Shown here one piece after another: positions 36,501 through 48,630 of a DNA stretch of 64,000 bases. Positions within the stretch are counted from its first letter, which is position 1. Each line of letters begins with the position of its first letter. Source of the stretch: Taenia hydatigena (lineage: Eukaryota; Platyhelminthes; Cestoda; Cyclophyllidea; Taeniidae). The notes beneath the pieces are model-generated. The model worked only from the letters and a program-made list of their open reading frames with translations, did not search any database and had not been told where the DNA came from. The translations under genes and the position numbers were made by a program. The DNA lies in contig JADWOT020000006.1 of assembly GCA_036345935.2 (NCBI GenBank), forward strand, positions 11,382,519-11,446,518. The letters run 5' to 3'.

Positions 36501-39500
36501 GGAATAAAAACGTCCCAAAACTTATTGGTAGTTATCTGTGCATAAGCGGTAAAGGTACCCAATTTGAGTGCATAAAACACGAAACTGATGCAAGCAAAGT
36601 GAATCTCGTGGGTAAAGAGACACTTGAATAGGGGCGAAAAAGTAGAAAATTTGTTTGGTGGAGTTTTTCTATTAAGTCTGTTGTCACAAATTCGCAAGAG
36701 CGTGAAGAGCCATAACAGAGCACAGTACTTTTTCCTCAAAGCACAATAATGCAATGACCAGAATCAGGGTAATTGAAATCGCAACACCCCCAAAAAAGGT
36801 GAAAAACAATGAGGAGGAATTAAGAAATGGCCCGTAGTCACAGAACGGCATTGCCCTCGCTTTAGCTTTCCCACATAGATCGACCAACTTGGCCATCCAC
36901 AGCCAGCTGACCAATCAGATTCTCCAGTCGTCCCGACCTATCAGCAATCGACTGTTTCTACCATACCGTCAAACATTCGGATTAGATCCTTGTTTTAAGC
37001 ATCAGTCGACAGCATAGCATCTTCTACCAGAGTGACATACAAGGTCTACGTTTTTCAGCAGGTTGCGTACAAGAAAATATAAATACACGAACCCTCGTCA
37101 TGGGGGAGGGGAGAATAAATCTCGGTAACAGTAATGAACTGGATTGAATAAACAACATCAATTTTGTGGCGTGATCTATCACCACCTAAAGTAGAAGAGA
37201 ATTCGATTTGCTTAAATGGCTACCATTAGGTCGAACTTCGATGCACGAAATGAGTTTTATGTGTTGCACTGAGAAAGTCGCAATTATCAGATGGGAAAAT
37301 GACTTAAAGACACAAACAATGCAAGTATTAGTAGAGGCTCATAAACAAGGGCAACATGAACAAGACCTTCTTGAGGAAAGCAATGCATGCAGCTAGGTAT
37401 AATCAAAAACAATCATGGCAATTCCGCCACTCAATGATAGTTAGGGTTCTGAAGTGCCCACAATGTTCTGTAATGCTTTCAGTGAGAAAGACCAACCTAC
37501 CGAATTCACGGAACTCTAAAAGAGCATTTTGGGAGCGATAAAAACTGTCAAGCTCTACAATGACGTTAGATTCAGGAAGGAAGAAAATGTTCGGAGGATA
37601 ATAAACCATAGAATCTAACCTAGTATTGCCACACGTCACCGGATCAAAGATCACCCTCATAAAGTGAACAAAGTGACAGAATTAAACCAATAGGTTATTA
37701 GAGCTTTTAGTTTGAAACGGATAAGAATGAGTGGAAGGCATAAAGCATCCAAAGCGCTAACGTATTGCGATTCTAACGAAGTTTTGAGCAGCCTACGAAT
37801 AGATCTTATTTATATGCGGCAGCATAATTACAACTCAATTCGATCAGAACTATTCATTTCCAATATTCACTTGGATTGCATCAAGGATCGTAAACTTTGG
37901 AAAGCTGACGGCATTGTCAACGCCACATACACCTCTAAGCCAAATGAAAAAATAACCTGCTAACAGAGAGAAAGAGCAAGATTAGGTGAGAAAGTGTTAT
38001 GGACGGTAATGACAAGGGCAATGAAAAGCTGTTACGAGTAAACAATAACAACCGGATCATGGGTTGGGGACACTTAGACATTTTTTCAAAAATCTTCAAT
38101 ATGGTCATTAAGCCTAAAATGGCTCACGCTTGACAGTTAATTTGAAGTAAGTAAAATTTGATGCTTGAGCAATTTCGTACAGTGCCTTGTAATCAAGTTC
38201 TTTGCAAAAATGCTTGTATAACTGGGGTTACTCTCCCACAAATTCGATGAGATTTTATTGCCTTGGTAGAGTTGTATCGAGGCGCGAAAATATGCAACAG
38301 AAAGGCCACTTTTGTCGGATTGATTTCGATTGTTGAACAATTGTTTGCTAAAAATTGGGTGTCAATGTGTCATTGCAGATTAATGGTTTCAAGCCGGACA
38401 TATAAATTCTGACGGAAATTTCCCTATTCACCCCCAAACTTTACAGAATCAGACTTAATAGTAAATAGATTGGATACTGATAAGATCAAAAACTGTGTCC
38501 ATGATCGATAGGCATGGTGCCTTGGTATTATTAAAACGAGCCGCTATGCAAATTCTGCTGCGCATATCAAATAATGATGGAAGGGACAAAGCCTATCAAA
38601 GGTGACAGTAACTTGAAGAGATGAAATAAAGTAGAAGGGAAATTTATCTTAAGACTTCTGTTGATTGTGGATCATTTTATCATAACAAGAACGTGAAGCA
38701 GTTCCAGTCTCCAAACAAGCAGTTGCAGTGGCTATAACAAATGATCAAAAAATACTGAATATTCCACGAAGTCGACAATTAATTAGGAATTTTAGAAGGT
38801 ATGGAAACATAAAAACTGAATGCAAACAAAGAAAAGTACCATTCTGTAGAGCGTCGACTGATAATGAGAAATGCGTTTATTCACGCAAGGCATCGCTACT
38901 TACCAGTAAAATTGTAAAACGTGCATGTACGTGAGCTAAAGTTAAATGAATCCTGCAAAAACCATCAAAAACAAATGGTGGATGGACGTTGAACGCAGCG
39001 CAGATCAAAGTGTCACCAAACGTAACTTCCGAACGTGGACTAGGGAAAATCGTGCAAACAAGCAGCAACAGCAAAGAATTAGTGGGTCGTTTATGATATC
39101 TTCAACAAAAGCAACCTATGTAGGCACGACGGAAATAAAGATGAACGGGCTCACATTAGTACACGCATGAAAGGCTTCCGTACTCCAAAAATGAATTGCT
39201 CAATTCACGTCTAGGTGCTTTTGTTAGGCATTCCTGACCGTAGAGGCCTTGGCTGGAGATTTCAGTTTCAGCCAGCCTGCAAAACCACTTCTCATAAAGA
39301 AACGATAATTTTATAGATTTTACAACGAATTTCTTTGTGCTATTCAGAAAGGAAAGAATGTAGTTATCTATAGACCAGTGCCATTTTACTTACATGTACT
39401 ACCTTCCGTTCCCTTCAAGGGTTCATTTTCATCGGCGCTGTAATCATCCGTATCGTCAGAGAAGCTGGCACTTTTCCTTGCCTTAACGTTTGTCTTCCCA

Positions 39501-41992
39501 AGATTAGTCACTTTTGCATCCTTCTTTTCTTTTTTAAAGCTAACCATTCGCAATTCATTATCGCCTTCGTCTTCGTTTGCCTCATCTTCATCTTCACTAT
39601 TGTAAGATCCTTGCATCACCTCATGCGCGACCTTCTGAGGCATTAGAGACTGGATCATCTCATTTTGAGTTTGTTGCTCTTTCTCCAAAGCCTTGCGCAT
39701 CAGAGCACTATGACCGAGGCGCATAAATGTTGAGCGCCGTCGCACCTAAACGTGCGATAGACAACTTAAATACGAACGGACTCCACTTCTCATGTGAAAA
39801 AAGGGCGTTTATCACGGTAAGTGCATTAACGTTTGTTGGCTATCGCAGGATGCCAGAAAAAGAGTGGCTCAGATCCCCAAAATGCTTCGATTTTAGAACG
39901 GTACTTCCAATTAAAATTTATGATTTCGGGTGTATTCATATAATCAAGGGCATTGCGTAGTTGATCATGCTTGGAACTATATTACGGAGTTAAAAACTGA
40001 GAGAAGAGTATGGAATCAAGATTGGGAGATGAAATATCCAGAAGACGCGACTGATTAGAGAGAACGGTGGTGGAGAGTACACGATTAAGGATGTTCTGAA
40101 GCCTGTATACATGCTCAGTATGCCATTAAGGTTGATCTTATTTCTTTTAGTTAACTGTCAACTCGTGTGCATCATAAAGCCACGGAGATCAATCGGTCCC
40201 TGAGTACAAACTAGCAACCAAACGAATACCTAGGTATCAAAGATTTGTAAAAAATAAGGAAACTGTGTGTCTTAATAGTTACAACAGAACATAAACTTAA
40301 TGGCGAAATCGATCCCGTAGACTTGAATCCTCATACCAGCTTGCAATTGTCACAGATTAGATTTATATTAACAATAGGTGGAAATCGCAGAAAATTTAGG
40401 CATAAATAGACTTAAAGGGAATTGCGAGCATAATTAAATATATAGGTAAGGAAGTTAATAGCAGATAAAAACAATAGGTCATTTTGTACTGTTTACGATG
40501 CATAGGTATAGTAACAGCATCACAATACGGAATAACACAATGATAAAGGCTTCTGTTCAAAGGTTGGGTAGGCACTCATAAAACTAAGCTGAATTAAAAA
40601 TGAGCACGATTTCGCAAATTAATGCGACGAAAAAGGACTAAAAGGAAAGCCTTTGGGTGAAAACTGCAAGTTCTACATTGAAAAGTGAGTACTTAGGCAA
40701 CGCAATGGATGAGGAAAGTTCATAAGATGCTTTTGTCAAAATCAAAGCATTAACACAAAGAGTGACAACGCATGAAAATTAAAAAAAAACATTATCGACC
40801 TGGTAACTGCCACAATATTATTAATTCGGACTCAGTACCACAAGAACTTATCTATTTTATAAGCCGCAAGTTAAAAGCAAAAGTGGAAACCAAAATTGCA
40901 GCAGTTGCGGAAGTAAGCATAGAATACACATATGTACCTCATGACCTGCCTCTAATAAACATTTTGAATACTATCCCCAGGTTAATGTACGAAATCCGTG
41001 AGAAGCCAACCTAATCACGCATGGATGTGTTGGCAATAGTCTCCACGATGATTACACAAATGCAAAAAAATAAAACTACGGCAATGCGGCAGGCCCACAA
41101 AAGGATTGTACTCTACTCAACAATAATTAGCAACACAAGGACCTGAAACCACCGTTATTTTGAATGATTCTGCTTGCTATGTTCCGATTATTGTCGAATA
41201 TGAGAAAAACAAATATTTCTAGCCTACAGATTAAGCTCAATAAATTAGATAATGCTAATAACTTTACATTTATTGAGAATACTGGTAGATGGCGGCATGA
41301 GTACCGACTAAATTTACTGATTAAAAACTTACTTGGGACAAAATATGTTGTACGAATCCAATCATATGAATGCAGCAGTGTAAGATTATATATATACAAG
41401 TTAACCGGGAATTTATCTTTCCACAAACCGTACACGATAGCACCACGTGCATAATGCTTACAGGCCCACAAATAAGCATTACTTGCCAAAGTCGAAGCGG
41501 AATATTGATGTAGATTGTCAGAAGCAACTGAACAATCAGACTAGCATTAAACGCCGAAGAGACTCCGACGGTCGAAGGAACAAATGCAAGTAGAAACAGC
41601 AAACTGAAGAATAATGCAAGTATTATGTACAAAACGAGAAAGTTCTTCTCAAATATGGCTTTTGAACATGTAAGTACAAACAGAACAATCGCCACTGCAA
41701 GACCTGTAGCAGCTCCAGTAACATATACCATCCATTGTTCCGTTCCAGAAGTAGCAAAAAATATTATCCAAGTTGCACAAACAAGTGCAAAATACGATAC
41801 CGCGATTCTGAATCTGGACAAAGAATGAGGAAACGAGCAGAGGGTATAGTAACTCTCCAGAACCGTAGAATCAAAACGCAGATTTAATACTCCACCGGAG
41901 CATCGTTCAAAGAGGTGGAATCGAAATTTATTGTCTCTGCTAGAGCTCCTTGATACTTCGTTCTCATCATCTTGCACTTTGTGGCCGGTCAT
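30571..41992 (-). CDS. ADCY9: Membrane adenylyl cyclase, ADCY9-like
   Basis: Makes cAMP from ATP at the plasma membrane. Exons: 41333-41992, 39394-39745, 35669-35888, 34484-34658, 34021-34228, 33871-33954, 32678-32739 and 30571 to about 32401. The first exon encodes six membrane segments, then SQVRRRSTF as in ADCY9. The C1a domain has the metal aspartates (LFADIVGFT, TLGDCYYC), NMRVGVHTG and RRFKFDVWSNDV. The last 1.8-kb exon holds six more membrane segments and C2a with MFASIANFSEFY, KIKTIAECFMAASGLN, TTKLLYDIWGDTVNVASRM and VKGKGEM, so the substrate-binding Lys, Asp, Asn, Arg and Lys are all present. The protein (about 1195 residues) stops right after C2a. All junctions agree in phase except 32678 to 32401, where a micro-exon or small error is likely. 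The ATG at 41990-41992 lies 20 bases after an acceptor. Confidence 0.92.
34659..35668 (-). other. ADCY9-like intron between C1a exons
   Basis: A 1.0-kb intron between exons encoding NDLFGR and FDNLCELNQCEKIATLGD. No recognisable content. Confidence 0.5.
35889..39393 (-). other. Large ADCY9-like intron
   Basis: A 3.5-kb intron between the C1b-linker exon and the first C1a exon. No second gene, known repeat copy or coding frame with a domain is visible on either strand. Confidence 0.5.
39746..41332 (-). other. ADCY9-like intron 1
   Basis: A 1.6-kb AT-rich intron after the six-membrane-segment exon. No recognisable content. Confidence 0.5.
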
Positions 41993-42106
41993 TTTTTTGA
42001 AATATGACAATCTGTAGTAAGATAAATGACAGCAGAGAACACCCAGGTCTCCACGCGAGCACTACCCAATTATAACAAATCCTTGAGATAGAACGTAGAT
42101 TTCAGT

Positions 42107-42112
42107 TTTATT
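42107..42112 (-). other. Candidate poly(A) signal of TAF3
   Basis: Minus-strand AATAAA. A second one lies at 42209-42214. Both are within 315 bases of the TAF3 stop and upstream of the ADCY9-like start. Confidence 0.4.
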
Positions 42113-42419
42113 GGACTATCAAGGTTAACGTGGCTTGTTAAAACAAAACTTTGGGGGTTTCAAGCATTCATCACAGCACTCTTATTGCGTGTAATAAATG
42201 CCTCCATCTTTATTATACAGCTGTCAGCAGGTCATAGCTACCCTTCTTTGACTTTAAACATAACCTCTCAACTTCATCTCTATGAATGGGCTTCTACAGA
42301 CGCTCTCAGCCAAACCCCGTCAACCGCGACAAATCACCCACCGGGGGAGGGAACTACACAAAACGAGCGATTTGCCCATTTAATTACAAGAAGAAACTCC
42401 AGCGATATGTACAGAGTGT

Positions 42420-45400
42420 TCACCGTCTGTAATGCCGAACGTTAACGGGCTTTCTCGGACGCTTTTTGGAGTTGCTTGAGTTCGTTGTTGACTTTTCGAG
42501 GCGCTCACGCAAACACTTTGGACAAAACCACTGAGCAGAATCGGGTTCCTTTGATAGACCCAAGCAACTACTGTAGGTTTACGAACACGAGATAAGCACC
42601 AAGATCATTCAATAAAATTAACATCGGATAAAACTCTAATACCTGTGGTACCAGTCGTCACAGCTGTCACACCCCACCATTAGATTGCCATCATCCTCAG
42701 TACGGCAAATGGGACAAAGCCAAATCTGTTCTCCGGCATTGTTCTAAACGAAACATTGATAACAATTTCCAATCGGTAAAATGAAATCACCTATAAACAA
42801 GTAAAACGTATTGACATTTTCAAAGACCAGACAATTACACATACTTCCACACGCTTGAAAACAACAGGCACTAGCTTGATGCTTACGAAGTAATAGGACG
42901 TTCCAGCCGAGGCAGCAATAATCTGGGTAGTTGGAGGGGAGATCTGACTTGATTTTTGAGGTCGATCCCCTTCAAGCCTTCGTCTCTTGCTGCCGTATCG
43001 GCCTTGTGCATGACTTCGATGACTGTCCCGTGAACGCATACTTAGGCTGTCTCCAGTGCTGGCAATCGCATCTTCCTCTTCGTCATCAGAGAAGACTGAA
43101 TCGACCAAAACCCGCTTACCACACGCTGAGTGGCAGACTCCGAGTTTTGGTGGTGACTGTGATGTATACCTTTTCCGCGATCCCTTCTTCCCACGCTTAG
43201 AGGACGATTTATTACTACATTCTACGATTGCAGATTTGGTTAAAATGGCAATTATAAAAGTAGTCTTTACTTCAAGTTCAGCAAGGTCAAATTCCGTAAA
43301 TAAAATAACCAGTTCAACTTACGTCCAAAAGATGACGCAGGTGAATACGTTGTGGTTTTCGATGCGACGGCCGATGGCTTTAGCACCGGAATAAGTGATG
43401 GGATATGTAAAGGCCGAAGTTGGGGGGGTAATTTTTTGCACTCAGAAGTGGAGGGTGCCACTTTTGAAGGGAGATCTTTCAGCAGGGAAAGTGCTGGTGG
43501 TTGCGATGATCGATTACCAGAAGTCCTTGCACTTGGAAGTCTTTCCAGTACAGGCAGATGAGGAGGCCTCGAGACAGGAGCTTCATCTTCGTCATCCGAG
43601 GTCTGGCTCGAAGAACTTGAGCTACTGCTACCCATGCTGCTGATACTACTACCGCGGAGTTTTTCCTGAGCAAAAACAGGCTTTAGACGCAATATTTGCT
43701 GATCCAATGGTCGTACAATGCTGGTAGAGCCGTGTTCATGACCACCGAATTTGATGACTCTAAAAAGGGGAGAAAATCAGCACTAATTAAGCATTTTCTG
43801 GTTCCATACATGGGTTTAAAATTTGCTAAAAAACTTCTTGTGTTTATTTTAATCACACCGTACGGACGTGAATGTACCCTTACAATTTGGGGGTTTTGAA
43901 ACTGAGGGACGGCTGCTGAGACACGGAGGGTGCGCGAAGCTGTGTTTTACTGATAAGAGAGCCAAAAGATGACGTAGGTTCGTGTCTTTTTCCTTTCGCA
44001 ACAAGTGCAGGTGGAATGGCAGAGTGCCGCCTGGCAGTAGTCTCCTCATCAGAAACTTGAGCAGAGCTAAGAGGAGATGAGACGCTACTGCTGCTAGTCG
44101 ATGAACTGGAGTTGGTGTTGGTGAAAGCAGGCTCGCTGGAATGGACGCTCATTGTCTCTCCATCAGGACCACCCAGGCGAATCTTGATGCGAATACCACC
44201 ACTAGCTGCAGCAGCCGCAGTGTGAGGAATTTCAGCAGGCTCCGCAACATAACCAGTGGCTGACGTTGGTTGCCGAGACGCCAATGAACCGGGTAATGAG
44301 GACGATGCACGGGAAGAGTGCTGCATTAAGGATGGAACAATTGGATAAAGCAAAAATAGAGGGAACTATCCGCAAAACGATGGCAATTGGTAGCTTATAG
44401 TACTGGAATAGAATTTTAACTTACTCGAATTTTTCGGAAAAAGTGAAGAAATCGGCAATATTAATAATAAAGAGGTCTCAGAAGTTAGGACACCAAATAG
44501 GGTAAAACTCACGTCAGAGGATGGCTGTTGAATTGGCAGTTGTGAAGGAACGCGGAGTGACGATGAAGTTACGACCTGCGGAACTGAGGAAACAGCTTTT
44601 GAAGAATCGGTAGCTGGTGAAGATGAAGAGGAAGATGATGGTGAAGACGATGAAGGAGAGGAGGAAGAAGGAGAAAAACTCGAACGCCTTGTTGGAGGAA
44701 AATTGAAGACACGCGGCATCTCGTAATCTCGGCTCAGTTCCTCATTCGTTAGTGGTTCAGTGCAAGAACCGGAGGAGGTTGAGGAGCAAAGGTCTTCACT
44801 CTTCATGCATTCATTATTACTTGACGAAGCCATGGAAAGATCCTATATTTAAAAAATTCTTCCAACTTATTGCAAAATAAGAAGCATCAAAGCTTTATTG
44901 AAGAGTAGGTAGTACTATCACATTTCCGATTTTAAGCTCACCTCAACCCCTCGGTCAGTTGATCCTAGTGTAGCCTGAGTCGGGATCTCAAGGATTTGGA
45001 GTGCTGGTCGGGATTGCTTCGGGAAAGACACAGTATCATCTGGAATTCTCAAAGGACTTCCAAACGCACCAGAACCACCGAGTGACGAGCTTTGGTCTGG
45101 TATTGACGTGATTAAGGGTTTGGGTGACAGAGCAGGAGAACGGTGCGCTAAAGTTAGGTGGATTAACTAAGATACAGAAACTTTAAAAAGTCATTTTAAC
45201 TAATAATTAGTTGTCGGTACTGTGTAGAGAGCAAATTAAAACGTTTGACAGCAATTCTTCTCACAGAAAATAGCACAATCAAGCTTTGAAAAATTTTCAG
45301 AGATAGGTCTCATTCGAGTAAGAAATTGCTCAAGCTGTAACGGTAGGGTAAAGCCGAATCAAAACCATTTAAAGCTGTCCTGTTGATGCCTTATTGAATA

Positions 45401-46972
45401 GTTACGAAGTAAATGCTAATCAAGTTGTCCTGCGAAAAAAAAGAACATACTAGTCAAAGAGGCCGCGTGCACATCGGATGCATGAGATCCTGTGTTTGAG
45501 AGGGCTAATGTTACAGTGTCTAGGTTGCCAACAGCTGTCTTGGACTCCGAAGAGGGGCATGAGCTTGGCGCATCAGCCAAAATAGGAGCCGCACTATTGT
45601 CCTCTTTATAATCAGGAGTTGGATGATCAGCAGCCTTGGTAACATTCGCGATTTCAATCACAGGAGACACGGGGGGTTTAGGTGGCTGCGTAGTCCGCTT
45701 TCCTACTGATTGAAACCGTCTCCGACCGAAGCTGAACCGCTTTTTCCGATTTCGCGAATTACGGCGGCTAACGCTAAAAGAGTTTACTAGGTTGTAAGAA
45801 TTATTCAAATGAAAACCATAATAAAACGGTATTTTTACAAGACCAAGTGTCAACGCAAAATATCATTGAGGCATCCATATAACACCCAGAAAATGTGCAC
45901 TCTGAAAAAGTGGAACTCCGCAGAAAACCTTAAAACTAGCACGCGTATCGGAAAGTATAATAAACGCACCGAGACTTCTCAGAATTCGATGCAGAGTGTG
46001 TACTCTTGGAGTCAGTGGAAGGCAAGGTGGGGATAGCGCCTGCGACTGTGATACTGGAAGCATTTAACGACGTCGACGGAGAAGCGTTAGAACCATGTTT
46101 TCTGCTCATCCGTGATGGCGACGGAGAGATCTAAAACAGACAAAAAATTTAGCACAATTTACATCTAACTACAAGCACTAATAGAACTTACTTTTGAAGC
46201 ACCATCTCGCATTGCATCTGTTGTACGAGTTGGTTTATTATTCTGAGCAACAAGCATATCTGACGAATAATCGGAATCAGATAGCAGCGGCGACGTTTGA
46301 GGTTTACGAAATGCCGAGACCGTTGATCTGCTGGAATATCTTTTTACAGACGGAATAACTGGATTGACAGGTGGAGGTACATCACGCTCGACTACTGAAC
46401 CAAGACTCGGGTTGTAAGTAACACAAGTAAGCTTGTACTTGACTTTACCAGCCCAAAGTGGCAATTTGCGATCAGTACGTCCCTGCACTGCGGCTGAGGT
46501 CTGTCCATTGGTACTTTCAACTTTATTTTCCGCATGCGACTCAGTTCCATCTTTTGAGCACAAAGGTTCCCGGAACAACTTCTGAGAAGAAACAAGAAGT
46601 GTTTTGTCCTTAAAGAAAGGCAGATTTAATTCCATTCTGCCAGCAAGAGGTATGTACATGTTCGGAGGCTTAGGAAAATATGATCCCGACTCTCTAACAT
46701 ATTTGACTAGATTGGCTAGCGGTTCATTCATCAACTCCAAGATAGCTAATCCATCAATGACGCTAAAGTAGCCATCCTCAACTAAAAAGAAAATGTGTAA
46801 AATAACGCTTACCTGCGAGATCAGCAACTGATTTCGAGATTGATTGCATGTATTTAAAGAGAATTTCAGATAGAATATCAACAGCCTCCAAACTTGCTAG
46901 TTCAAAGCCAACATGATTTGCAACTTTAAAAACCACACTTAGCAATGTTTGTTTCAAAATTTCTGTTGGCAT
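42420..46972 (-). CDS. TAF3: TFIID subunit 3 (TAF3): histone fold plus PHD finger
   Basis: Core promoter factor that pairs with TAF10 through its histone fold and reads H3K4me3 with its PHD finger. Eleven exons join in phase to 1090 residues: 46813-46972, 46192-46781, 45970-46130, 45451-45773, 44942-45147, 44513-44842, 43884-44320, 43323-43759, 42845-43221, 42643-42743 and 42420-42570. The N-terminal histone fold reads LLSVVFKVANHVGFELAS, AVDILSEILFKYM, then FSVIDGLAILELM. The middle is Ser/Pro-rich with basic patches. The PHD finger is split over the last two exons: IWLCPICRTEDDGNLMVG, CDSCDDWYH, then SAQWFCPKC. The Trp and Met expected in the methyl-lysine pocket are present. A KKRPRKP tail follows. 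The ATG directly follows an AG acceptor. Confidence 0.95.
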
Positions 46973-47241
46973 CTAATGCGACAGAAAGACGGAATTACGA
47001 GAAGCATAAAAGCACTGCCAGAATAAAAGTACATTCCTACGAGAAAATGGTACACATACACCAAACACCGCTACGTCAAAAATACAGGAGAATACGCATG
47101 CGGCATAACGTAGAAAGTAAATGCATGTAATAATTGGGCACGTCTGAAATTCACCAAGTGTCTAATACATACAACAATTAGAGCGCAAAAAAATTAAGGT
47201 GAAAATCGTAGCGCTGTAGAAAAGTACTCTGAAGCACCTAC

Positions 47242-47300
47242 CTTTAGCCCATCAATGCAAGTCATTACAGCGCAAAAGGCAGTGTACACGAGTCTGGAAC
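47242..47300 (-). other. Possible 5' leader exon of TAF3
   Basis: Between an acceptor-like TTCCAG and a GTAGGT donor (exon end 47242) is an open stretch containing MTCIDGLK. It would join in phase to the TAF3 start at 46972. The alignment to vertebrate TAF3 favours 46972 as the true start, so this could be a 5'UTR exon or an alternative start. Confidence 0.3.
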
Positions 47301-48296
47301 GCGGGGAAACAACAAAACACAAAAACATTTGCAATTTTTAACAACAACATTAAAAATTTTAATTTTGAGTTTAAAAAAATTTGCACGCAGCTAAAATGGT
47401 TTAAATACGAGTAGAATTAAAAACAGATCATGGAACTCAGTAATAAACACCTATTGACCCTTGATTTTACGATAACTGCGGAGACTTAACTTTCTTATGT
47501 TCACTTTCGACCTATATCGGATAAAATAAAGTGCACCTATTCTTAGACTTCATTCCTAGTAGAAAGATAGCCATACCCTTAAGCCATCTTGTCGGATGGT
47601 GGCAATTGCTCCACCCACCCATCACCGTCGCGCAACCCTTTTGTTCGACAACCGAAGGCGGAACTGGTGTTCTCGCAGAGCGGACTGGGCGAAATCCCCA
47701 CCCCTCCTTAGAAGACAAAAAATTAGTGGGAGTACCGAGGACGCATAGCGACTAAGGTAATACATAAAACTTAAGACAAAACGAATCGGGCAGTGCACGC
47801 TATGAAGCGCTATTGATGTATTTAGTCAAACGCCTAAGTAATTGAAATGGCGCCAGCGCGCACCACCCCACAGAAGGAATTTTGCGCTTTCGAAACAGTA
47901 TTTGAGGCATATCTGTCGGGGAGTAATACTGTGGTGCCTACTTCCTTAGACGTGCTTCTTAGGCCAGAGAAGGGACGATAGCTTGAATCTGGTTGCGGAG
48001 CAGCGTGGTGACACCCAGAAGCGCGACACATCCCCGTCCTGAACTCTCCTACAAGATCTCTCCGTATCCTCACCCTTACTCTTAATAAAGACTTCTAACA
48101 GCAAGGGCGGTAAGAGGAAAAAGGAGGGCCTCTCTGCAATCACGCATCTAGAAAACCTTTTCATTTCAAAGTTTGGTAACTGTCATGAGGATTGGCGGCA
48201 CTCCAAAAAGCATCCACGAAAAGATACCAAGTATAACAACTTACAAGTAATATTGTATTACTACTTCAACAGGATTAAACTACACAAAAAACGGTA
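47301..48296. other. Intergenic between TAF3 and NDUFB3
   Basis: No recognised gene. Frames at 47531-47755 (plus) and 47834-48164 (minus) overlap one another in several registers and have no domain. Confidence 0.4.
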
Positions 48297-48630
48297 CTAA
48301 TGGGCATGCGCTTCACCGTATCCGTTCTCATTATACCACTTCAAAAAGGCTGTTTGTCCGATCGTGTATGCAATTGCAATTGCAAGTCCATGGGGCAACC
48401 GATTGAAAAAGCAACTTCTACACATTTCCCAAGGTGTTTTGCGAATGCGGGGTGAATAAACCCAGACATAGTTCCTATAACAAAGATACACGAAATGAAT
48501 TACTAACCTCACCCAGGGGTCCTTTAAACCAAGTTCCTGCAACCGTTTCACATGTCTAACGGCAGCAGGATGCTCGACTTTGTAGTCTTGCCAATTCGGC
48601 TTAGTCCAAGCAAAAGTCCCCCCTGACACA
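48297..48630 (-). CDS. NDUFB3: NADH dehydrogenase (complex I) B12 subunit, NDUFB3 (5' exon missing)
   Basis: Accessory single-membrane-span subunit of the membrane arm of mitochondrial complex I. Two exons, 48508-48630 and 48297-48474, are joined across a 33-base intron. The conserved stretch is NWQDYKVE, a helix, then LQELGLKDPWVRNYVW, matching the family's DYRQWKIEG...GLRDPWGRNEAW. A hydrophobic segment GLAIAIAYTIGQTAFLKWY follows, and the protein ends EAHAH. There is no ATG in frame upstream in this exon, so a short first exon must lie to the right; I could not find it. Confidence 0.85.
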
